This document shows positions 23,102 to 34,535 of a DNA stretch of 64,000 bases, one piece after another. The stretch comes from Selaginella moellendorffii (Eukaryota; Streptophyta; Lycopodiopsida; Selaginellales; Selaginellaceae). Numbering within the stretch: position 1 is the first letter of the stretch; each line of letters begins with the position of its first letter. The notes beneath the pieces were generated by a model, which saw only the letters and a list, made by a program, of their open reading frames with translations, did not search any database and had not been told where the DNA came from. A program made the position numbers and the translations under genes. Where the stretch lies: contig NW_003314292.1 of assembly GCF_000143415.4 (NCBI RefSeq), forward strand, positions 1,748,982 to 1,812,981, in the 5' to 3' direction.

Positions 23102-26100
23102 TCATTTTAGAACGTAATCAAGGTCCGCTCCAATCTCTGCTATTCTAGAGACTTTCGACTTCTTAGCGGTGTCAGCAACACTCTGGATGTCCAGGTCCTT
23201 GGCCACGGACTTCACAAGACCACTGTGCACAAGGGATCCTATTGTTTGAAGCGCGAGGAAGTTAATATCGTCATCTTCTTGCGGCCCAGTCATCTGTGTC
23301 GTTTCTGTCAGGATTCCAGAGACTTAAAACAAAAGCAACTACCTCCATTGCGGCAGAAAGAACCTGAAGCTGAGCGTTTTCGTCGTTTGCACCAATTACT
23401 CGAACGGCATAGCTGCAGCCAGCGCCAGTTAGTATTGACGAAATCAAAATTTACCAAAAGCATACTTCAACAGTAGATGCGCGTATCCACTGCGGATGTT
23501 CTTGACAGGTGACGTACTAAACTGCGAGAATATGTCAATAATCTGTTGATTGCAACACAAAAATTACACACGTCAGTAGCAGAACGTCAAAACAGATAAA
23601 AGAAACTCACTTCACTTCTGGAATCGAGGAGCCAATTCTGGAAGCACTCGTGTCGAAAGCAATTTACCATAGCCCGAGCACTGAGAAAGACGTTTGCATT
23701 TGGAGCCGGAGACTGAATGGCAGACTTCACCAGATTTAAAAGAACATCTGGCGAATCAATACATATGTTAAACTAGTCCACGAGCTTTTGACCACACCTT
23801 TTTGCCGAGAGAAATAATTTGCAGCTTGCGGGTCAAGGACAAGTATCCTTAGAAAGTCCAGCACTGCACAAATTTGAGTTCGCGATAAAGAAAAAAAAAA
23901 AAAAAAAAAAAAAACCGTGTTACCTGGGAAAAGATTTGCAACTGGCCACGTAAATAGCTTCTTGGTCAAAATCTCGAAGTCTGCATCGGCAAATACGGAC
24001 TGATGCGAGGTGCTTTTTAAAGCTTGTAACATTCCCTGTATTCTTTCCATTTCTTCTGACGACAGAGCCACAGAACCAGTGTTGAATTCCGTAAGTTTTT
24101 TAAAAATTCCATCGGTTTGCGTTCTCGTATCAAAAAGTGTTATTCCCGTCTGCATTGCGAATAAGGTCAGTCATTTCCTTATATCCTTTCTGTTATCTAT
24201 TACCTTTGGAATGTGCTTCAGATTGTAAGTTGATGCCGTCTTAGAAGCTGCAAAAGAAACCGTAAAAACCAATAGCGAGAGTATAACAATACCCTCCACA
24301 TACCAGGGCGTGATGTTTGCCGTGGCACATAAGCATTTCCTGATTAAAATGCTTCGAATCAACAAGCAATTGAATATAGCGATTATTTACCTCCAGTGTA
24401 AGGATCGTAAAAGCAGTCATCTAATTGCATGAAACTGTTTGCTTGCTGTCCTGTGTTTCTCAAGATAAAATCAACGATTTGTTGTCGGTATCCCATGGGA
24501 AGGTTTTCATTCAAAAGCCATCTATCTGCCGTATCATATGGATTGTCTGCACAAACCTTTTTTTTTAAAATGCAACAAAAGAAGTATTTAAATTACCTCC
24601 TCTATTGTATGGTAGCTTGCGAGTCGGCTCCCCGTCCTCAATATTAACATCAAAAACTTTAAAAACCAGTCAAAGTTACGCTCCAAAAGCAAACAAAATT
24701 TGCAAATTTACCGTAGTCATACGTAATGCCGTTTAGTGTCTTTGCACCGAGTGCATCTTCTGGACCTTCAACAACTTCTCCCACCTGCGAAGAGTATTCA
24801 GGAAGCACAAGAAAAGCCCGTGCCTAATACCTTGTCCCAGTTATATTCTTTCATGTTCCACGAATACGCAACAGCGGTATCCCCTTCACGGACGATTTTG
24901 CTTTGGCCGTCGGAACGTCCTGTTTCAAAGATCATGGTTATTAACGCTCTAGGAATAGACGTGGTGCCAGAACCTGGGGTTTGAAGTGCTTCCAGGCCCG
25001 GCAATTCCGAAACTTTGACACCTCCGACCGTCTTCCTGCAAAGATACAACAATATGTAAGGAAACCTCAAAGAATAGCGCAAACGCTGACTTTTGCAATT
25101 TTCGAGCAGAAACTGAGGCTTCAAAGGCTGCAACTTCTTCTGATGATGCATAACGACTGGAATCTACCGTCCATACTCTCGCAACCCCGTCAGAACAAGC
25201 AGTCACGAGATCACCATTGGGTAAGAATTGCAAATCCCAAACACATCCAGGATGTTCCAGGCTCTGAATGCAAACGCCACCTAAAGGATGCATCATGTCA
25301 ACAATGCACATAATTCAAAGCACAAAATCAAAATCACCTCTCCAAATTTTGCAATATCCATCATCACTGCCAGAGGCCACATCGCCTGATAAATGACCCG
25401 CGACGCTATACACAATAGCCGTGTGACCAACCATTTCGAGAAGCTGTTCTCCAGCGTATGACCAAAGCTTGACAGTGCTGTAAGAAAGGAGTAAGCTCAA
25501 AACAGCACTTCCTAAAACATCAATGGAGTTTACCAATCGTGAGAGGCTGAAAGAAATCCCAGGTTCGGCATTAGTGCCAGCCCTCTGACGGTATCTGTAG
25601 TAAGAACACTTGAGAAGGTGCAGCAAAATGCAGTTAACACTACAAACCAGTATGAGCATCCAGAGACTTCGTGAACATAGAGCCTTTCCAATACTTGATA
25701 GTTGTATCGGTCGATCCTGCTCAAGTCATGAGAAGAATTAAATTCTGGTGAAGTTTGGTACCTGTCACAAGGACGTCGTCTGGAAGAATGACAGCAGCCT
25801 GGACTGGTGCTCTATGACCTTTGAGAACTTCTGAGGCACCCCCTTTCTTCCATCTTCTCACAGTGCTGCAAAAAAGAAAACAAAAATGAGAATAGAGGAT
25901 CACAATGCAGGACAAATTCTAAGCAAAAACCTGTCCACAGAAGTAGAAAAAATCTCTCCCCCATTGCCAATCACCACACTGGTCACCTGTAAGTCGTGGC
26001 CTCGCAACACAGAGACTGGCTCCGTGGAATCCATTTTCCAGACGATCACGTTCGTGTCCATCCCACCGGAGACGAGTCCGCCGGCCGGCATCTCGTCCGA

Positions 26101-26369
26101 GGGTGGAATCCACGCAACGCAGCCGACGAAGCTGGAATGGCCTCTCAGAGTCGTCGCCAGATCGAAGCGCTGATCCTTCTCGTTCCACACGCGCACTGTG
26201 CCGTCCCTCGACGCCGTAGCGATCGTCGATTCACCGACGATGCACAAGCCGCGCACCTGGAAACGAGAGATTCTTGCTCCCTGAGAAGAAATTTCGAGAG
26301 AAATCTTACATCGTCCTCGTGTCCGATCAGCTGGCAGCGCAGCTTGTATTCGCGCTTGTCTTCCGCCAT
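23102..26369 (-). CDS. PLAA/Ufd3(Doa1)-like protein: WD40, PFU and PUL domains
   Basis: 19 exons on the minus strand in consistent phase (from 26310-26369, 25931-26256, 25762-25865, 25648-25716 down to 23343-23412 and 23102-23293) give 763 residues, the usual plant length. The N-terminal half is a seven-blade WD40 propeller (GHEDD, TVRVWNEKDQRF, GGMDTNVIVWK, TVRRWKKG, TTIKYWKG, TVKLWSYAG, VARVWTVD). The PFU domain (about residues 350-450; GDTAVAYSWNMKEYNWDKV) binds ubiquitin. The armadillo-like PUL domain at the C-terminus (LFPGVLDFLRILVLDP; NYAVRVIGANDENAQ) binds the C-terminus of Cdc48/p97. The role in the family is ubiquitin homeostasis and Cdc48-dependent degradation. It is divergent from the PDI gene with 144 bp between start codons. 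Confidence 0.94.
23887..23914. repeat. Poly-A tract in a PLAA intron
   Basis: A run of about 25 A (T on the gene strand) lies in the intron between 23863 and 23924. It forms a very long pyrimidine tract on the coding strand. Confidence 0.9.
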
Positions 26370-26513
26370 TGGGAAAGAGCTCAAGAACCCTAGCCCTAGA
26401 GCAGCCACGTAGGATGATGTTGCCAATGGAAGCCTGCCACGTATACCAAACCACGTCACACGTCACCAACAATTTTTGCTTGGGTTGATAAACCCTAGGC
26501 GGGCGAGAGAAGA
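26370..26513. promoter_or_regulatory. Bidirectional upstream region of the PLAA and PDI genes
   Basis: 144 bp separate the divergent start codons. AACCCTAG (about 26388) and AAACCCTAGG (26491) are telo-box-type elements near each gene. Confidence 0.6.
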
Positions 26514-28286
26514 ATGGAGATGGGACGACGATCTTCTCGCAGTGCGCTTCCCCTGATTCTACTTGTTCTTGGAATCGCTGGAGCGGCGCAAGGTCTTTAC
26601 GATGCATCCTCGGACGTTGTCATTGTCAATCCATCGAATTTCAAGTCCAAGGTATGAACACCTGCATTCGCATTCTCTAGGCGTCATATAGACGAGGATT
26701 CTTCTTCCTAGGTGCTCGACGCTAAAGGAATCGTAATTGTCGAGTTCTTCGCGAACTGGTGTGGTCACTGTAAAGCTCTAGCTCCGGCATGGGACAAAGC
26801 AGCCACAGCGTTAAAAGGGATTGTTACCATCGCAGCTGTTGATGCTGATACGCACAAATCTCTGGCAGCGGTACGTGTGGTTTTCTATAAGAATTATCAA
26901 CTCCTCCACGATTCATTCCAGGAATATGGACTCCAAGGATTTCCTACGATCAAAGTTTTTGGAGTAGGGAAATCCCCTATCGATTATCAGGGTCCACGGG
27001 AGGCAAAGGGAATTGTCGAATTCGCGCTTCAACAGGTTAGAGATTTTTCCTTTCGTGTTTTCTTTTTTCTCAACTGGTTAAGCAGGCCAAGACTCTTGCA
27101 CTTGATAGACTCAAGTCCAAAAAGAAGAGCCAAGACAAGGAGAAGAAGAACCAAGATAAGGAGAAGGCGTCGATTGAGCTTACGCCAACGAACTTTGACG
27201 AGCAAGTGCTAAAGAGCAACGATATCTGGCTCGTTGAGTTTTTCGCGCCTTGGTACTCTTTATGCTATTAATTCTGGATGAAAGCTCTAACCTTTGTACC
27301 ATAGGTGTGGTCATTGTAAGAAACTTGCGCCAGAATGGAAGAATGCTGCCAAGAGGCTGAAAGGCAAAGTTAAGCTTGGACAGGTGGATGGCGACGCGCA
27401 CAAGGTTCGTCTTGCATACAAAATGACAAGAGGGCTGTCCATGACCTGTTTTCTTTCTTTAAACAGGATCTTATGAGCAAGTATAGTGTCACAGGATTTC
27501 CAACTATCCTGGTTTTTGGAGCAGATAAGCAGAACCCGACGGTTTACCAAGGTGCGAGAGACGCATCAGCGATTGAGTCTCATGCTCTTCAGCTGCTGGA
27601 AAGTAGCGCTGTTCCGCCAGAAGTTACTGAGCTGACTGGACCGGTACGAAACTTATTGTTACCATGCATTCCTCGTCTTTGATTCACATTCTTGTGCAGG
27701 AAATCATGGAAAGTCACTGCTCTTCGGCAGCAATTTGTTTTGTGACGTTTCTTCCAGATATTCTGGACTCAAAGGCTGACGGCCGTAACCAATACTTGGA
27801 CATCCTGAAGAACCTTGCCACGAAGTTTGGGAAAGACCCCTATGGGTACGTAACTAGCTCTCTTCCGAACTTTGGATCTACAGCGGCGATATTGCAGGTA
27901 CTTGTGGGCCGAGGCTGGCAAGCAACCATCCCTCGAAAAAGCTGTTCAAGTTGGTGGATATGGCTACCCGGCATTAGTCGCTCTCAACGTGAAAAAGGCG
28001 GTGTTTCTCCCGTTAAGAAGTGCTTTTGAACCAAGCTCCGTGCTGTAAGTCTTTAATGGCACTTGAGTCGCCAAGGACTGATATCGTTGTTCTTGCCGAT
28101 TGCAGGGACTTCGTGAAAGATGCAGGACAAGGTGGGAAAGGAAACCTTCCGCTTGGCACCGGCTACGAGATCGTCAAAACCGATCCTTGGGATGGTAAAG
28201 ATGGGGAAGCTATTCCAGAAGAGGAATTTTCTCTCGAGGAACTAATGGCTGCTGATGAGAATGCTGATGCGCAGAGTGAACTCTAA
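26514..28286 (+). CDS. Protein disulfide isomerase, P5/PDIL2-type with two thioredoxin domains
   Basis: Nine exons (26514-26651, 26712-26870, 26922-27035, 27086-27252, 27305-27404, 27467-27643, 27700-27845, 27898-28044, 28106-28286) give 442 residues. It has a signal peptide ([14 protein letters not shown]) and two adjacent thioredoxin domains, each with WCGHC (C63-C66, C194-C197), separated by a charged [16 protein letters not shown] linker. A redox-inactive thioredoxin-like domain and acidic tail follow. It forms and rearranges disulfides in the ER lumen. The protein ends QSEL instead of a standard KDEL/HDEL, so retention may be weak. The start is the first ATG after the AAACCCTA motif; a second in-frame ATG lies two codons later. 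Confidence 0.95.
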
Positions 28287-28299
28287 GAGGCACTGCCAT

Positions 28300-28892
28300 C
28301 GCGTTGTAAAAGTTTTCTCTGATGGAATGGAAGGCTTCGGGCCCCCCGAATCAAACGACATATCGTTCGTAGCTTCTTACTTTCTTCTTTATTGTGGCTT
28401 TCGCTTTAGCAGATTCCTTCTGCAAGTTGCATCAGGGAAGACAGCGATTTGTAAGTAGCAGCTAGTCCCTTATTTACTTTCCACTTTTCATTCTTGCTAA
28501 CGTTACTAGTGCGTTGTTTCAGGAACAGAGCTTGGAAGCTGGTATCAAAAACATGGCATTAATTGTTGAAGGACTGGTCGGCTCGTCGGATTGTGGAGCA
28601 CGAGCTGGAAAGCCGATTCTCGTGGAACCAGCAGCGCATCAAGATCAAGTAAAGAGGTAGGGACCTTTGTCAATTCAAATGACCGAGCATGGACCACATG
28701 CCAGAGCTTTCTACCATGTCATTCCAGGAGCTAATGGCTATAAGATACTCCTGAAAGTTCCTACCGTCTTGGCACAACGTCAATCCTCCTCGAACTTTGA
28801 ATCCAGCGTATGGATCTTCTTCTGCTTCGATTTTTCTGTTTCTCTGCTGTCGCTAAGATATATGCTCTTCGCTTTTGTTGTTGTAACAGATC
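28300..28892 (+). other. PDI 3' region and NIP 5' leader, possible extra NIP exon
   Basis: An open frame from 28667 (MSIQMTEHG) to a plausible donor near 28805 would splice (acceptor TAACAG at 28889) in frame to the NIP start. It would add about 47 residues, making an N-terminus of the length usual for NIP5-type aquaporins. A further intron-like segment ends TTTCAG near 28525. The true 5' end of the NIP transcript cannot be settled without cDNA. Confidence 0.4.
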
Positions 28893-29896
28893 ATGAGCGA
28901 GGAAACCCGTCCTTTGATCAGTGGCAAGCGAGAACGTTACGAAGATGAGGAGCTCGTACTCACGCCTTTCACTGCTTTTGCTAGAAAGGTCCACCGATCC
29001 GATCCATCTCTTCGATCATGCTAACTTCTTTGGCCTTGTTCTGATCTTGAAGGTTGGTGCCGAGTTCATTGGAACGTTCATTCTCATCTTCACCGCCGCG
29101 GCAACTCCTATAGTGAACAAGCAGCTCGGTGGTCTTTCGGTCTTTGCACTGTCTGCTACTCCCGCCCTGGCCGTGACGACCATCATCTTCTCAACCGGCC
29201 ATATTTGTGGAGCGCATCTAAATCCATCCGTCACTATAAGTTTCGCTGCTCTCGGACAGTTTCCTTGGATCCAGGTTGGTCAGATCGAGCTCGTAACTTG
29301 AAGCTGTCGTGATGACTTTCCTTTCGCGAGTGTACAGGTTCCCGTCTATATTTTCGCGCAGCTCCTGGCATCTGTTCTGGCCTCTTTCATTCTCAAAGGG
29401 GTCTACTATCCAGATATCGCCGCAGGAGTGACGGTTCCCATTGGATCGGACCTCCAAGCTTTCGTCCTGGAGCTCGTGATATCCTTCATCCTCATGTTTG
29501 TCAACACAGCTCTCGCCACCGATAGATCTGCGGTACTCCTTCCCGAGCTCTTCACTTTGGTGGTTTGATCTCACATCTTTTCTGTCAGGTTGGAGACATG
29601 GCAGCCGTCGCAGTGGGCGCTACAGTGTTTGTCAACAACTTGGCCGCAAGGTACTTGTGTGTGCCTTCTAAACCTTTGATCTTTTCTTTGTTTCACTCAG
29701 CCAAGCGACTGGAGCATCGATGAATCCAGCCAGAACTATCGGCCCTGCCATCGCCGCCAATTGCTACAAGAGCCTCTGGGTCTACATAGTGGCACCGACG
29801 CTTGGTTGTCTTCTCGGTGCCGCCGGCTACACGATCGTGAGAACCACCGGCGCGAGCAAGCCCAAGAAATGGGGAAGAAACGAGCTGCTCCAGTGA
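28893..29896 (+). CDS. NIP-type aquaporin (NIP5/NIP6-like metalloid or solute channel)
   Basis: Five exons (28893-28988, 29053-29274, 29338-29532, 29589-29650, 29701-29896) give 256 residues; a longer N-terminus is possible (see the preceding entry). Six membrane helices are seen. The first half has KVGAEFIGTFILIF and the loop-B HLNPSVTI (NPS), the second has SMNPARTIG (NPA). An NPS first box resembles NIP5-type boric-acid channels. Aligning from memory of the family pattern, the selectivity filter would be P (H2), I (H5), A (LE1), R (LE2), where NIP5 types have A-I-G-R; the H2 proline is odd. It is expected in the plasma membrane. The C-terminal tail is short and basic. Confidence 0.92.
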
Positions 29897-29935
29897 GTGA
29901 GTGAATATTCCGGGTTTGAATAAGAATATCCTACC

Positions 29936-31042
29936 TCAAGTCGCGAAAAAGCTAAGCATTTCGTTCTCCATGACGTGAACGTTGCCGGTGATGACGAGAC
30001 AATGCAAAGGCGTGCCAAACTCCGTTGCTTCCAATTGTTTGAGCGTTCCAGCCACTATCTTCTGTGACTTTGTTCCTAGGCGTGCCAATCCTACTGCTAG
30101 AGTCTCGTCACTGTAAGCTGGAAGAAGTAACAAAGTTAGATCTTTGATTGATTGATCCAAAGTCTTCCAAACCTTTCTCTTTGCGTTGCTCCTCCACTTC
30201 CAGCAATTGCTCCACTGCTGTGTTGATGCTCATGTATCTCGGCGGCTCGTACGTGTTCTTCAAGCCTCTAAGCAAAGTTTCAAGCGTAAGAGGATTCACG
30301 AGGAAATTTTTTAAAAAAATTTGGAGCTTACCTGCACAAGGCCTCCACGGAAGGCTCCTTGACACGAATATCTAGTGAAGAACACAGTGAGAAACTCGAG
30401 GAGAACGATCGGTGTTAGAACAGTAGCTTACGTACCGAGGAGGCACAAAGTGTGCAAACCAAGTGTCCGGTTTGCTTTGATCTTGTCGTAGAAACTATCC
30501 GGTTTCCAAGTCTCCGTGAAGAATGGAATGGAAATGGTCTCCCCGAATCGATAGAGCTGCAAGCCACACACACCGATCGCGTTCATGACCGATGCGTTGT
30601 GGATGACTTCCACTTCGACGCCGGATCTCCTCGCACGGACCACCAGGTCGGAGTGAGTGGTGGCACTGTAGCGAAGAGCTTAGCGAAATAGAAACGAGTA
30701 AAGATATTCCATACCCGAATGGATCTCCAACCACAAGGAAAGCCACTTTCTCGGATCGCGCAGCCTCGACAATCTCCTCGGCAGCCTGTTCTACCATCTC
30801 CCTATCTGCGAGTATGATCTCTCGTCCATAGAAATCTTCCTGTGAGAGCTAGCAGATAAGAGAGAATCGAGGATCGAGGAGGATATTACCAGTCTAGAAA
30901 TCGTGGACTCCACAGGGCCTAGATCGAGCAAGGATGTGTACGCCTCCAAGTAGACGCGATCGGCGCCACGCACGGCGTCCATCCCCCGGATCGTGATGTC
31001 GCGCTCGTCGCCCAGGCCCAATCCCACCATAGACAGCACCAT
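29936..31042 (-). CDS. DPH5: Diphthine methyl ester synthase (DPH5)
   Basis: Six exons (30890-31042, 30715-30839, 30436-30665, 30332-30371, 30173-30267, 29936-30117) give 274 residues. This SAM-dependent methyltransferase methylates the modified histidine of elongation factor 2 in diphthamide synthesis. The tetrapyrrole-methylase fold shows at [50 protein letters not shown] and the later [10 protein letters not shown] segment; the length is about normal for the family. It acts in the cytosol. It diverges from the Kir-type gene, with 270 bp between starts; a TAGGGTTGAGGGTT telo-like stretch sits just upstream (about 31051). Confidence 0.94.
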
Positions 31043-31312
31043 CGCTAGACGCTAGGGTTGAGGGTTCTAACGGAGTAAAATAAAATGCGCCTTCTCTAGG
31101 GTTCTAGCGCCGGAGTGGGAGGAATGGCGCTCTCGCGCGCGTGATTTCGCTGCGCAGAATGCCCGGTCACAGACTCCAGGTTCGCAGCTCCTGTCCCTCT
31201 CTCTCGATTTTCTTCCTCTGCTTTGGACTGGTTCTAGATTGCCGTGATTCTTAGCTGGATTGACGCGCGTGATCATAGGAATTCTTACTACGTGTTCTTC
31301 CATAGGAGGTCA

Positions 31313-33752
31313 ATGTCAAGCAAGGCTGGAGGATGGAAACGAGACAATCTGCGAGTGAGATTTCCTTCCGCTCGATCCATCGAAGAGACCGGCCTTGACT
31401 CGTCCAGGTACCGTGAAGACCCCTCCCTCTTCTCGCCGCATTTGGCTCACCAGGGGCAGTCCATTCTAGCTCCTGATGGGAGCATGTCGATCGATCGCTG
31501 GGGAGGAGAAAGCAAGCAAGAGGAAGAAGAGAAAGGCACCGATGCTTCTTCTTCCACAATTGCTCTTGAGCAGCGTCGAAAGAAACTGGGAGCTAGAAGC
31601 TTCAGGTCTCCGAGCTTCCGGCTCCAGGAAGGGAAGATAGACGACGTTGCCGAGCATGCCAAGGCCAAGAGGTTTAGAGTAAGGAAGGGATGGAAGCTGG
31701 CAGAGGCAGTAAGAAGGCATAGCCAGGCTTGCGAGATGGACTCCATGTCAAGCTTGAGTTACGAGAATCTGGAGGAAGTTCTTCCTGCCGCTACTTCTTC
31801 TCCCAGAGCTAAAGTGGGAAAGGACGTGGGTGTACAGGTTGACTTAACAGTGGACGAATTCATGGGTGACAACGCTTCGTCGACGCTAGTGCCCGTGCTT
31901 GCCAAGTCCGAGAGTGATTCCACGTCTCTTGCCAGCCCAAGTGTAGATGAAAACAGTCCGACGTTTCCCAGCTCCAAAGCGGTCATCGATACCGAGAACG
32001 CAGGAGGAGTGCTAGATTCTTCGACTCCAGGGGAGTCGCTACTGGCTCGCAATAGGTGGCGGAGGCTCAGACATACTGTGGCCTTTGCCACTCACATGGC
32101 ACACGTAAAGAATTCTCCGAACGATCTTCTGGAGGAGAAGAGGGTGGAGGAGCTGAATGAAGGAGGGGCAGGAGGCGTTGGCGCGGCTGCGTTTGAAGGA
32201 TCGAAAACGGGGCCGCAACATCGTTTGAAAGGGAGGAAAGGAATGGAAGGGCTCGTTGTGCGACAGGACAAGTCACTCATCGGTTTCGTCCAGGACTTTT
32301 ACGTTGCTTGCTTGAAGGTACCGCAATAGTCTTCTTTGTACTTAAATGTGGTGTCTACCTTCTGTTTTTCGTGCAGATGTCTATCGGGTATTTTCTAGTT
32401 GGAGTTTTTCTTGCTCCAATGGCATTGTCATTATTATTCATGCCTTTGTTCCTGCTAAACATTGACGGGCTTACTTACGATGAAGCTATGGCGGAGCAGG
32501 GACTTATCGGCCCTCTCGCGTCAGCGAAAGAAACATGCTTAGCTGTTTTAAACGTCTTCCTTTATGCGTAAGATCCTCCCCGGCTCCCTATATTTTTTGT
32601 GCTGATTTTTGGATTGCTTCTCCCAGGTTGTCTTTGTCAACAACCTTTGGCGGATCTCCTGTCATAGCGGTCTCACCGTATTCTCTGTTGATAGCAAACG
32701 TTAACACCCTTATGGCACAATTTTTGTTCGTCTTTCTCAGTGGAGCTGGTAAGCAGAGACTGGTCTCTCAAGAAGCAAAACAGCTAACACTCATGTCAAC
32801 CCAGTGTTTGCCCGAATGTCGCAGCCATCGCATCCCATCCGGTGTTCAAAGAAAGCGATAATAAAGAAGGATGACTACATCCCGAGCTTGGGAGATGGCG
32901 AAAAGTTCAGGTAAGTTCTCGTTTAACAATCGTGTCAGCTCTCACTTTCCCATGCAGGGTCCTCAGCATTCGACTAGTGTTGACAGGGCCACCGCCGTGC
33001 GAGCTTGTTGACGCTAAAATATGTCTCACTTTCAGGATATTTGTCACTCTCCCGTCTGGTTCCGTGTTTTGCTCGACTCAAGATCTGGACGTAGTACGAC
33101 CCGAGGCAAACGAACTCTTGCTTTTGTTTCAACGATACTCAATCTTCTTATGTGACAGGTTTCATACTTGAGATATGGACTCATGGTGCGGCACATCATA
33201 GACAAGAAAAGTCCTGTCTATGGACACACGAACGAATCCTTGGTCGATGGCGACGCTTCGTTTTCCTTGACTGTCATGGGCCTGGAGCGAGCATCAATGC
33301 AGCCTATATTCCATCTAGAGGTGATTCAAGTTCCTCAATTCATGGCGGGCGGAATTCAAGAGTGGTGTACTACTTAACTGCAGGATTACTTCGTCCACGA
33401 CGGCGACGTTGTCTGGGATGCCGACTACGTAGATTTCATCCAGATCAACGACAAAGGATTGAGAGTACTGGATCACTCCAAGATCGACCTCCTCAAGACT
33501 TTCAAGGCAAGCAGCTCTCCTTTAGATTTCTATACTCGCCGTGCTCACCTCGTCTCTATCCAGGCCGCAGGAACAGTCTCGCAAGCCGTGGCTCGAATGA
33601 AACGAGCGGTTGACAAGCGCGAAAGCGAGAAACAAGAAGAAGAAATCCCCGAGACAGTCAGTCCGCTGAGAAGCTGGGCCTCGGGGATTCGCAACAGGAA
33701 GCTCTGGAAATGTATGTCCTCCTCCTTTACTCGCGCCGAGACCTTCCGGTAG
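31313..33752 (+). CDS. Kir-type (inward-rectifier fold) potassium channel homologue with long N-terminal extension
   Basis: Exons 31313-32317, 32377-32567, 32627-32748, 32805-32910, 32958-33090, 33159-33320 and 33384-33752 give about 695 residues. Residues 1-335 are hydrophilic with no known domain. TM1 is about 337-365. The pore region is ALSLSTTFGGSPVIAVSPYS (399-418), TM2 about 417-439, then FARMSQP at the TM2 exit. The cytoplasmic part follows the Kir C-terminal pattern: FRVLSIRLVLTG, LRYGLMVRHIIDKKSPVYG (about 523-541), LVDGDASFSLTVMGLE and DGDVVWDADYVDF (579-591). The filter, normally T-x-G-Y/F-G, is T-T-F-G-G, so potassium selectivity is doubtful. The last exon may hide a 57-nt in-frame GC-AG intron (33507-33563). 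The start is the first ATG of the frame; upstream only a non-ATG extension exists. Confidence 0.8.
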
Positions 33753-33905
33753 CGAGATCAAAGCTTGCGATCCAGAGACCATAGATCAAAGACGTGACAA
33801 CACAAAGATCTACAGTCACAAAGATCAAAGCTTATATGTTAATAAATATAAGCGGTGTTATATATTTGTAGATCATATGGAACAATCTCTAAGATCTTGC
33901 GAAGA

Positions 33906-34535
33906 TCACTTCTCTTTCTCGTCTTTCTCGTCCTTCTCGTCCACAGTGGCGCCCAAGTGCCGGAACTTGGCGGCGTGCTTCATCTGCGCCAAGAGATTGT
34001 CCAGCGCCTCCCCGCAAACGTTGCTCGCGCGCCCATCGTACGGACTTCCCGCCAAGACCTTCATCTTGGTCGGGAAGAAATCCCGGAGCTTGTGGAGCAT
34101 CTCCGTGGCCTTGAGGAAGAGCGCCGGCTCGATCTTGTCCCCGTCCATGCTCCGCCGCGCCAGGTCGCAAATCGGCGCGAACTCCTCGTCCAGGATCTTG
34201 GTTATCTTGCGATTCACCAGCGTCTTCACCTGGAGCTCGCGATCCACCGGGCAGCAGCACAGGATCGTGTTGAGCGCCTCCTTCTTCTCGTCGACGTCTT
34301 CCCACTCCTCTTCGACCTTGAGATAGGCGGCGATGAGCATCGCGCGGAGATACGACTCCCAGGAATCGAGATCGTCCAGCGCTACCTCCGTCGGCTTCTT
34401 CCCCAGATTCTTGCGCTTTGCCGGGTAGCCGTGGCTTTGCCGCTGCTTGCGCCGCTTCTTCTCGAGCCGCTTCTTCTCATCCTCGTCCGGATACAACTTC
34501 ATCACATACCGCGTTGCTGTGGATGCCGCCGCCAT
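33906..34535 (-). CDS. Uncharacterised protein, paralogue of the gene at 34966
   Basis: This is a single-exon protein of 209 residues. It has a basic segment KKRLEKKRRKQRQ near residue 22-34, a conserved block DSWESYLRAMLIAAYLK (about 56-72), a second block APICDLARRSMDGDKIEPAL then LHKLRDFFP, and a DEKDEKDEKEK tail. No signal or membrane segment. It is clearly homologous to the divergent gene to its right (shared DSWxxYxRxMxIAAYL, DLxRRxxDGxxIEP, LxKLRxFFP, SPYD/TPYD). I know no family for it. The basic N-terminus could be a nuclear localisation signal; that is inference. Confidence 0.8.
   Translation of the reverse strand: MAAASTATRYVMKLYPDEDEKKRLEKKRRKQRQSHGYPAKRKNLGKKPTEVALDDLDSWESYLRAMLIAAYLKVEEEWEDVDEKKEALNTILCCCPVDRELQVKTLVNRKITKILDEEFAPICDLARRSMDGDKIEPALFLKATEMLHKLRDFFPTKMKVLAGSPYDGRASNVCGEALDNLLAQMKHAAKFRHLGATVDEKDEKDEKEK

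Noticed and set aside
28300-28892. AUG-stop minimal uORF of the NIP5;1 boron-response type in the NIP leader
   Set aside because: I looked for ATGTAA or ATG directly followed by a stop in the putative leader and found none.
31244-31312. Upstream extension of the Kir-type gene
   Set aside because: It has no ATG in frame; the first ATG is at 31313.
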